DNA of 64,000 nt from assembly GCF_017562075.2 (NCBI RefSeq), contig NC_054085.1, forward strand, positions 15,913,818 through 15,977,817, read 5' to 3'. Position 1 is the first letter of the stretch; each line of letters begins with the position of its first letter. Below the pieces are notes generated by a model that was not told where the DNA came from, made no database searches, and worked only from the letters and a program-made list of their open reading frames with translations. Below, in pieces: positions 25,301 through 35,900 of the stretch. The stretch comes from Anopheles merus. Its lineage: Eukaryota > Arthropoda > Insecta > Diptera > Culicidae. The position numbers were made by a program, and so were the translations under genes.

Positions 25301-27395
25301 GTGGCCGCGCACCATCCAAAAGACATGCGAAATTTGGACCTAACCGGCATCGAAAAAAGTCGTAGTAGTTGTAGCCAAAACCCCGCAGGGAAGTTGGGCA
25401 AACACTGGCCATGTGTTGGCAAACGGGGACCAACTGTTCCTCCGGGCACACACATTAACAGAGGGAACCTTAAGTAGATCAATCATAATTATTGAATTAT
25501 TTTCGTAGACGCACCGTTGTAGCGTGTTGGTCATTTAAGCGTTTGCAAAACTTGTTAATTTGCTGCCCGTGTAATCCGTTCTTGTTATCCATCTGGGTAC
25601 ATGCCTGGGACCTGTTTCTGAATGGCCATGGTATGGCAGAAGTTTGCGCGATTCGAGTGAAAGGCGGAGTGTTGTGTCTTCTTTAACAAACTGAGCTAAT
25701 GCACACATGAAACAGAATTGGAGCTTACTCTCAACCTAACAATTAGCAAACACACTGACCGAAGAGAGTATCCTCCCAGACATTGGGGAAAACATCTCGC
25801 GAATGAATCTTGGACTCCGTGATTGATTGCAAATGCCGTTCCTTCTTTTTTGCCGTCGGGCAAGGGTTACACTCCTCCCTCAGAGTTAGTTTACTTTATT
25901 AATAGGCATCTGCTTCCCGGTCGGCGCCCGATGTGATTGACTTTTTGTTTTGTTACTTTCTACTAGAAGCGACTTTATATCGCATCATCATCGTCCACCA
26001 GCAGCAGCAGCGGCACACACGTTGTTGAGCTGACTCAAGTAGCGTTAGCTGCGCTCAAGATGAAGGCAAATATTTGATACCGCGCCGGTATCATCCGCTC
26101 ACCGCTCAGGGTGCTGATGGTTACGGTCTTTGCGGACACCGGCGATAGAATGACTTAATGGCAAATATGTAACATTCCGAGGCAAGAAATTCCTCAGATG
26201 CAACGCCGGTCGTAGTGTGCTGGTGGGGACTCACTTTCCAGTTGGGGCGAACCTTATTTTTTAATGTGCCTGTTTTATTGGTTCACATCGGTCTTTAAAA
26301 GCTCTGTGCCTAATGCGCCCGTGTGTTAAGCTTGTTTTATGCTCGTAAAGCAAGACCAGAAATGTAGTTGAAATTATGCATTAAATTAAAGACTAATTTG
26401 AAATCAGGTTGTGTGTGTATGGGGAACGGCATAACTCTCCCGAGGGCTCCAGTTTGTGGACGCAATGCGCGGGATTAAGCGACCCCTAGCACTACCTTCA
26501 ACTTAATGGGGAATTGTTTCGGAGCGAACAAAATATTCAACGATGAAGCCAGTATTCTCTCGGAGACACTGTATTTAGCGTGTTAGTCATGCAGGGCTCG
26601 AAGCATAACCATCGAGGGGTCCCCATTCTATTGTGTACGATGCTAAGTGTGGAGCTTGGTCGACATAACGGCCGTTGTATTCATTTGTTGTATTGAGCAA
26701 AATAGCAGGGGCGTTTACCATAATCGGCCCATGGAGGGACCGGTAAGCTATGACAGAGTGGAATTAGCTATTTTTTCAGTAGTTGTGTGGTTTCATTTTT
26801 TGCTTATGATCTCGTCGTTGAATTGTTCGGTTTTCGTTCGGTTCAATCAAGCTTCAGCACGCGCTCGTCACCACACCAAGTTCTGTCCTGTTCGATCGTG
26901 CTTGAATGGAAACGGTGGACGCGTAGGTGTCTTCAACACCTTGAGCCAAACCATGGCAGATATCGTACCAGTTCCATCTAGCCGCCGTGTGCGATAGAAT
27001 AACTTAGATCTGGTCGCTTCTGAAAGCCTGTTAGCGATAGATCTCTGCCTGAGGCTTGTTGCGTCCCAGAGACGATATTTTTTTGAAAGTGACAGTTGTG
27101 GTTAACCTTAGAAGACAAAGACGCATTTGATAGGCTATGCGGTATATACTTTGAAGTGGGATAAATAAGAGATTAGATCATTAAAATCTGATTTGCATAG
27201 TGGATTCTTGCATATTTCTAGGATTTTTAAGCTCAAACAGAACTGGACTGGAGCTGTGGTATTCACCAGCAATGTTAGTTGACATGATCGTGATCTTCGC
27301 TTGTACGATTTCTTCACCTTGAACGAAAGTAAATCCTCATATTTGAAGTGCTGTGTCATTATATTCAACATTGCAGTGCTTGAGCCGTGTTGTGT
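19301..27395. other. Upstream region of Fak, possibly with untranslated exons; no coding gene seen
   Basis: There are no recognisable protein domains in 8 kb. Several frames are open for 60-130 codons (for example 20277-20678 plus, 22913-23317 minus) without supporting features. Simple repeats include ACCG units at 20411-20431, AGC units near 21091-21108 and 26000-26012, and a G run near 21747-21757. Untranslated exons of Fak or regulatory DNA are plausible contents. Confidence 0.45.
20411..20431. repeat. (ACCG)n tetranucleotide repeat
   Basis: Five tandem ACCG units. Confidence 0.9.
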
Positions 27396-27431
27396 TATAA
27401 AACGAAATTTCTTGTTACACGTATGATTTCA
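27396..27431 (+). promoter_or_regulatory. Possible TATA promoter of Fak first coding exon
   Basis: TATAAAA lies at 27396-27402, about 310 nt upstream of the ATG at 27712. A weak initiator TCATCC has its A at 27431, slightly too far from the TATA. A CAGTGT site at 27493 is another candidate start. No acceptor site is needed upstream of the coding exon if transcription starts here. Confidence 0.3.
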
Positions 27432-27711
27432 TCCGCCACCGGAACTTGCCCAACAAGAGACGTCACTGTATCGTGTGCCATTAATCATTAGCAGTGTTCG
27501 TTCACAAGTGTGTATGTGTGTGAGGTGAGAGCTTCCGCGCGGATTAAATCATCGCCCACAAAACCAAGCTTCCAATCTCGACCAGGTTTGAAGTGTGTTC
27601 TGAAGTGGTTCTGCCTCGTGAAAGGGAAAGTGCTTACGATAAGCAAAAGAAGCCTTGGGCTGTGTTATCGCGTAGGCCCCAAATGTGGCGCTGTGAACGG
27701 TCGCTACCGCC

Positions 27712-29978
27712 ATGAGTGTCCGGGATATCAGTGGGACAGTGTTCAGCAATCGGATGGCACTGCACGAACGGCACCGGCCGCATCATAATCTTCCGCGCGT
27801 CCGCGAATCAACTCAAGTCGGTAGTTCCGCCCAAGACGCAGTGCCAAGAATGTCACCTCCGAGCCCATCCACAACAATGGGCCTAAGCAATGTAGGAGGT
27901 GATGCTACCGGGCCGGTTGGTGGGGTAGTGATGCGTAATCGGGTGATCGATCTGGACAAGAATCGCATCAAGTGTAACCGGAACCGGATCTGGTCACGGC
28001 CGTCTAGCTTTTTGAGCTTTTTCAAACAGTCTCTCGGTTCTGCGACAAATGGCAGCAGAGGAGGAGGAGAAGCAGGAGCCTCTTTAAATTACAATGAAAA
28101 TGTCAACAGACCACCCGGGAGCAGTGTGCCACCCTCGAACAGCAGCATTCCACAGACTCCGAGTGAAGAATCTCCCGTTGATAGTGTCGATTCGAAGGCT
28201 CCTCCAGCCACTGGTGCTCAGCGCCTAGATCTAAACATGATCCGCAAACTGGAAGAAGAGATTTACAAGCGGGGCCGTGAGCAGCGGCCGGATGCGGAAG
28301 CGAAAGATTTCCACGAGTTCTACTTCAACAGTCGGCGACATTCGGGTGGCGAGCGGAAGACATTCACCAGCGACACGTCCGCCTTCAACGGTGACAATCA
28401 CCGGGCGGTGCTGCTGGTCGATCCGAACGCGCTCGAGCCGATATTGCTCAAGCGCCCACTCAGCACGGACGAGACGCGGCTCGTGATGATGATGAGTGAT
28501 GGTGCCGGTGCGACAACCGGCGATAAACCGGCACAAAACCCCGGGCCGGCATTGCATCATCCAGCGGGGAGCGGTGGCGGAGGCAACAAATCGATCATCA
28601 TCGTCGATAACTCCGAGTACTACCCGGTGCTGATGCGGTACGACATCAACGCGGACGAGATCGACCGGCAGCAGCAACAGCAGCAGCAGTACCGTCGCAA
28701 TCGGGCGGAGATGCTTAAAATAGACACTACCACAGGGGCGTGCTGCACATCGTCCGCACCCACCGGTCGGCCGGTTGCGCCAATCAACCTCTGTCGTCCG
28801 CCGTCTGGGCCGGACAGCGTAACGACAACGTCACCGTCCGCCGGGGGTTTCCCGATGAAAAGTGACGAAAAGTTGTCATCGTTTGCGTCCTCCTCGCTGT
28901 CTTCCTCGTTAAGTGGAGCAACCTCATCGAGTGTAGAGCATCCATCGCCCCAGTCTTCCCTCGAGCTGCACGGACTGGCAGCTCCAAAGCATCGTCCCCC
29001 ACTGATGGTACCGTCCGCCCAGCCAGTATCCGCAACGGGGGGTAGTGGAGGCCGCGGCAGCAAGAAACAGCTGCAACAGCGGACGGCGAATCTGTTCCAA
29101 CGGTTTCTGCAGCATCGCCGCAGTCTTAACCTTTCCGTGCGCCGTAAACGATGCCGACCTACGCACGAGTGTGCACACTTCAAGAACACGGAAGTCGCGC
29201 TTGGCCGAGCGCACTGGGCAGATGTCATCCTCGGGGGCAGTGGCAGCGGTAGCAGCAGCAGTGCAGTGTACGGTGGCCACCATTCGCGCTCCTCCGGTAA
29301 CAAGGTGAAATTTGAGTATCTGAAGCGAATGGCACGGTACGACTGTGAGGCTGGAATGACAAATGGTAGTTGCTACGCTGCCCGCAGGGTAAGACCCAAC
29401 GGAAGCCAGATGCGTCGCCGTGCCGCTAGTGAGCCCGATCTGGTGTCGCGCACGAACTGGAAGAGCGATGGCTTTGTGCAGCATCTACAGCATCAGCACC
29501 GTACGCTCTACTGGAGTACGGGGGATTTGGGCAGCCTCGGACGACTGATGGAGCACGGGAAGAACTTTGAAAACATCTTCGACAGTACTAGCGACAATCT
29601 GTCCGCACGGTTGTCCGCTGCTGTGACGTCCAGCTCAAGTTCTTCCTCGGTGCCACTGTCGGGTTCTGGTTCGTTATCATCCTCCACGACCGCTTCTTCG
29701 ATGGGAAGTACCTCTAGTCAGCGTATGCTCCAACGTCGGTTAGCGAGTGCTCTGCTGAAGTCATCGAGGGAGCATCATCACCACAACAGCAAACCTCCAC
29801 TGTCGTGCCCTTCTGTAGGGAATTCCGGCTCATCGAACTCATCTTCCTCGTTGGTGGTCAACACTTCCGGCCAGTCCAGCAGTGGCAACATTCTGCGCAA
29901 AAAGTCCTCCTCCTTCCGGGGCGTACTGCGCCGCTCCAACACGCCGGACGTCGTCAATACTTGGGTATATCGCAAAAG
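27712..29978 (+). CDS. Fak: Fak N-terminal extension exon (755 codons)
   Basis: A single long exon starts at ATG 27712. An in-frame TGA lies 18 nt upstream, and GCC ATG A is a fair start context. The exon ends at AAAAG before GTAAAG at 29979, leaving two bases (AG) that fit the phase of the exon at 33845. The encoded segment is disordered: Ser-, Gly- and Gln-rich runs (seven Gln near residue 320, many poly-Ser stretches). It has basic patches (VRRKRCRP near 480) and possible phosphosite motifs such as RRRAASEPDL near 565. A short region near 180-215 (LEEEIYKRGREQ) could be helical. I recognise no domain. Third-position GC and a 2.2-kb open frame argue that it codes. It may instead belong to a separate gene that ends elsewhere, and shorter Fak isoforms may skip it. 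Confidence 0.72.
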
Positions 29979-32900
29979 GTAAAGGAAAAGGTGAAATGAT
30001 CGCAGCATATGAGATCATGCTAAAAATTGAAAAGAACCTCACAAAGACATAACGTTGACATAAATTTTCTAACCCCCCGGGGAGGTTGGGGCTGGGTGAA
30101 AATGAATGGTTTCACTTTCACTCCAAAGTTTATGGACTTTCGATGTTTCGCTTCATGAGGGATCGTTCTTTTGCTGCCGACGCCGACCCGGTAACCCTGT
30201 TTTCGCTTTCATCACATCACAACACTTGCAAACGCTTGTGTAACGTGTGTGTGCGGGACACAGAACAATATTGCCTCATGGTTTATGTTTCGCTTGCCGC
30301 GACACGAATGTCCGGACGGATTATTTTGGATGTCATTCTGTTTTTCGGGGTACCATAGGCAGAGGATGTTGGAAAAAAACCATCATTTTCATCACACACC
30401 GTGCGGAAGGATGACATCTATAGACGCGCGGTGTGTTCTTTGTGACACTCTCTCTCTGTGACAGGTTTATTCGTGGTGTTGTCGGTTAGCGTTGGCGTCG
30501 GTTCTGTGCGACCAGAACGCGGCAGATGGTGGAAATCAATTTTCAACCTCTTCGCAAGATCGACTGATCGAGAGTAGTAACTTCACCGGCATCAAACAGA
30601 GCTACTCGTCTTCTGGTTAGCTAGTTAATCGTAACATACGCTTCTGAAAAAACAGAATCGACTCTTTCACTTCGGTTCTTAAATAGACACCCTTACAAAG
30701 CTAGTACCGTGAAATGGGTCAATAGTTTATGCTGTTGCATCGCGGCCCCGTTTGATGATTGCTTTATTGCAATTTGACGAAAAGCGCAGGGGTGGTGTGG
30801 TGTTCGCCCATCCGCGTGAATTGTGACGGGTCGTTCACACGCGGGTTGCGGGTGTGTGACATCGTTTTCCGAGACGATAATAATAATCCCACAGGTTATT
30901 GGGGAGAGCGTGCGTGCGCGCCTGCGTTGGCGACGGCAACACTATTGCACAGACCAGAAAAAAAGTGATCGCGTTGATCATGGGAGAGAAAGCTCGTTTG
31001 AGGGCGTAAGATGCACATGTTCCTTTGAGCATAATTTGTCGTCTTATTTCACATCCTATTCTAACGATCGAAGGTGTGAAGGTGTTGTAGAAAGGTTCCT
31101 ACACACCCAGTTGGTGATCCATTTCACGTGATCGGATTATAGCGTTACTATCAGTGAACGGGGTCGACCTAGGCCCAAATCCGATGCGATGCTTTCGAAA
31201 CGCGATTTTTGGCAACGTAGAAAGCCTTCACATGCCACGCGCGTTGATTGTTCGTGTTGGAGTGTTGCTCTCCACAACAAGCTCTCACCTACTCCGGCTT
31301 ACCGACTTGCCTGGTGAGAGAGGCTGGTGTGTTGTCCGTGTTCGACGATTGAAAAGGACAGCAAACGTAGCCGGCAAGGAGTAGTTCCACCGAGAGACAG
31401 AGAGGTAGTGAGAGGAAAAAAGATTGCACCGCCGCCAACACGCCAAATTGAACTGCTCCAGCCCAGCACAAGACCCTACCAAAGTGTGACACCAATTCCG
31501 AGGCCCTTCCCACGGGTCTCGCAAGCAGAACGCCGATACATTCAATAAGACAAATAATAACACACACACCGTGCAGAATGGCTACAGAAACGCCAAACGA
31601 GCGAAAGAAGACCTGCACTGGTACTACCCAAGCACAAGCATAAGGCTGGCTGCTACTGCCAAACCAACCCCCACACACGCCATGTCGTGCCCGGTCGTTG
31701 GTCGTCATATTGCCTCCGTAGTGTGCTGCAGAGTGTTGATATCCAATGGACCTGACGTGGTAGGACCTGGTTTTTTTTTGCCCACGACGAACTGGACCCG
31801 GACCCGGCGTTGCAAAATATGGAGCTAATCAAGATCTGCTTTGCATGTACGCCCGGTCGACATATCCGTGGGTTCGCCCAATTTCCGTTTCACTTCCACA
31901 GCAGCGTGACACACGCACACACACACATAGCGAGGCCTGGTCGCATATGTCAAATCCTACCGAGCGGTGGTGTCGCTTGTCAATGGTGGTTGTGGTGGTG
32001 GTGGTGCCGCTGCTGTACCCTCTTAAGCGAGTGCATCCCCAACGTGTGGTCAAATTCCCGTAGGAACTTGATACGCGATCGTGATAAGCGACGCGATCAC
32101 TATGGCACACATGTGCGGATGCCTGGCTTGGGTAAGCGGTAAGGTGATAATGAGCCCCTGAGGGAATACGCGCCTTTGTTTAGGAACTTTTCCATTCGCT
32201 GTGCAGTGGTGGTGTCTTCTTGTTGGGGCTTGTCGTGCACCTTGGGTCCGAGGTGCGGTTATGCACGTGGAATACCTTGGGAGTCAAATTTCCCGCGCAA
32301 GGTGCATACGTTGCAGAAGCGACACAACACTTGTGACAACACTCTGTGGGCCATTCTTGGAGCACAGACAAATCGACACAGTATTGGAATGGAATGTGGT
32401 TGCGATGCATCTAACGAGTCGTTTGTATCTTCCCTGTTGGACATTTGTGTTGTATGCGCGGACAACATCATAGCGTACCCGGCAGGGGACACAGGTTATC
32501 ATCAGCAATTAATCTCCTTTCCAGCGTCGAAATTCGGCAGGTGTAGAGAGACTTGTTCTCCACATTCTCCGCTGGAATCTTGTTCGAAACGAGGACGTTT
32601 ACTTTGCTCCGCTAAACAATAAACATCGCAATAGAAATAAGACACCCGCGCTCCCAGGATACATGAATCTTGATATCCACACACACACGTGGGGGGATCT
32701 TCAAGTGTGTCGAGTACTTGCAACAAACTAAACAACAATGTCGATCGTCGTCGTTGTCGTGTACCACGGTGTTTCTTGAACATTGTTTGTTATTTCGACC
32801 CAAAATCATGCACCGGGGGAGTTGCATTTCGCTTTGCAGTTCGATGCAGGACAACAGACACATTCCAAAATCCAGCGAATGGTTGATAAATTTGAAACCC

Positions 32901-35900
32901 AGATTGGAAGGCATACGGCGGGGTACATACATATATCTGTTTGCATTATTATGACCACCTGGGCCGTTTCACACGGGTGGATAGATTTATTGGTACCCAC
33001 CGATCGGTGATCGGTGCACAGCGGTTCGATTAATTAATATTTATGGCATTCTTGGCTGCCGTCCCGTGCTCTCTGGACCTCTCCATCTACTGCTGATGAA
33101 GTAAGCAATGTGCAAAATAATATAGACGGCCCATTCCCTTTCCCAAAGTGACGTAAAATGGCGCTCGGTGAAGTTGATATTCTCTCGATATCGCTGATTA
33201 GCCGTCCCAAAACCGAACCACTGGCGTGAAATTTGATCTCACGCGTTTTTTTTTATGTGAGTACAAGATCTTACGGGAACGGGGGGACACGTAATAATGA
33301 CCGAAAAGAGTGGATACCCTTTTGCCAGTTACCGTTGATCGTTGATTCGCGCCTCAGAAACGGCAATTAGAGTCCAATCGAACGGGGTACGAACTTTATT
33401 GGCCCTGTGGTGTAAAATATTCCCGTTTTTGGCACATTGGCAGTACGTTAAACTTTACGAAGAATGTGTGTGCTTCAGCGTGGGAGAGAGGTGATATGGC
33501 TCTTTGTTAACCTTGCGCCTGGACGGTGACCCGAGGTGTGCCGCTTTTTCGCCTTATCGTGCGCAAAACACGTATCTAAAGTATCGGCCCTGGCGCATTG
33601 TTCATTTGGTGTGATGTCTAATAACCAATCCAATCCAGGGTGAAAGCCCTTAAGGTTCGGTAAATGTCTATCGTTTTGAAAGGAACAGGGGTATCAGTGC
33701 CGATCGTTTTCGGTCGTGACCGATAAAGAAAGCCCTGTAATTACCCGTTTAATCTTTTTTCAGGATATCAGCAAATTTGAATCTTTCATCTACCGAATGT
33801 GTAATAACGTTTCCTTTTTCTTCTCTTTCCTTTCTTTCACCAAGTAGCTACGATGGCTCAGGAAACGGTCTAGGAGAGCCCCCGTACCACCGGGGGCACG
33901 GTAGTCCACACGCCTCGCCATCGCGGTACTCCTACAACAACACTGCCAAAAGCCCGCTGCAGCATTGGCGTACGTCTAGCGCCGGTGCGTCCGACTTCAA
34001 ACGCAACTCACGTCTCCGCAGTTCGGCGAACGCCGCCGTGCCGGGTGCGACCGGGCATCATCATCATCACAACATGGTCGATCTGAATGTGCCGCGTGGC
34101 CACTCGCCACACTTCAGCCCGTCCCGACAAACGAGTAAGTATCTCGCACAAAAAAGGGAAAGAAAGAATTGAGGAAGATTAATTCGCAATGTCCATGTTG
34201 GGCACGCGCTTGGAGGCAGATCTTTCCAGGATTCTTTGCAGAATTCGTAATTCATGTTTTCTTTTTTTGCTGGAATCAGTTTGAATTCTTCAAAAAGAGT
34301 TGATCCTACTCATCTTACATCAAGGTTATTCTTCTCTCGAATATCAGGAAGCGCTCAGAAGCAATTCCAATCGTTCTTGAACGAGATCCTGCATCACAAA
34401 AACTATAGTCTGTAGCAAAAACAGTAATTACCAATTATCTGATAACGCCCACAAATTGCGAACTGCTTGAACCCATTGACCACACCTATTGGACTGTTTA
34501 TTTTAATTACAATTAAATCCTCACTACACCCGTTCACCCGTTAATGATTATAATAAGCCCACCACCGTTTATCGTAGAAGGAAACACTTGCAAAGCACCA
34601 TCACCTGGGATGCATTTAACAAAAAGTTGCCCCGCTTATCCACCTTTTATCATCTATCGCAGTGAAAACTTTCATTAACAACGCCCGACAAGTGTTTTCA
34701 CGCTCTCCTTCGATAGTAGCGTTGCTTGGTTGGTAGTTGTGTGATGTCCGTCCCTCGTTTAGTGCGTAATTAAGTGCCCGCACTGTGTTCCCATTTTTCC
34801 TGCCATCGTCACACGGGCGCGGGCATGCGTGCGTGTGCAGGCGACGATCCTCCGCGGAGCTGGCTGGAGATAAACGTTAGATAAACTCACCTCGACGGCT
34901 AATTTGTTTTCGTTCGCATAAACCTTACTGTGGCTTGCATTGCGCCAAGGTTTTTTTTACCCGCGTGCCCACACGCCCATTTGCCAAGATCGAGCTAGCT
35001 AGTGGCTCCCAGACACACCTCGAGCTCCAGTACCACTTCGTTTTTCTGCTGCTGCAGCGTTGTCATTGCGCGCGCGCTCACCGCGTTCACCCGTGGATCG
35101 AGAGCTTGTCGAAGTAATTAATCTTATGGCAAGCTTGATCTTTTGCCCAGTCTGCAGGTAGCAGACTGATGCAGACTCATTGCATATTTCATTCGAGAGC
35201 CCGCTCCGATTCCGACGTCCGTCCCTTGCCTTGAGCCGCATGGTGTACAGCAGAGGCTCATTTTTCATTCTCAAGTTGCGCACCGCCGGACAAGCAAACA
35301 CAGCGTCCTCCTGCTGACTTTGGTTCGATTTGTTGTCCCGTAAACACGGTTGCTGTCGTTGTTGTGGCTGCTCATTTGCAGCCTCGATTGTGCGCTCGAT
35401 TTTGTCCACATCCCGTCCGTTCGATTATTAATACCATGGTTTCTTTTTACATCTCTACATCTCGTCTCTCTCATCTTCTTCCAGCACAAACCGGCGACAC
35501 GCAAACGCTGCACGTCTACCTGCCCAACCATGGCTTCCGGATGATCCGCTTCGACGAGGCGTCGGACGTGCGGCAGATCATCAACCTGATCGTCGGCTGG
35601 ATGTCGCCGGGCCAGAAGCCCAACCCGCAAAGCTACGCGCTTCGGCTGCGCCACATGCTTACCAAAGAGGTCCTGTGGATGCCACCGGACACGTCGATGT
35701 CGCAGGTGATGGCCCACATCTACAACCCGTCCTGCAGCAATGCGGACTGCCCGAACGTGGACAAGAGCACGATCGCGAAGCGCATGCAGCAGAAGACGAG
35801 CGGCGCGATCGGGCACGCGAACAGCGTGTGGAAGGCGGAGCTGCGCGTCCGCTACATCCCGAAGAACCTGAAGGAGCTGTACGAGCGGGACCGCACCACC

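Noticed and set aside
31289..31708. Hydrophobic 139-codon frame in Fak intron 1, minus strand
   Set aside because: It looks membrane-like only because of T-rich composition, and has no supporting signals.
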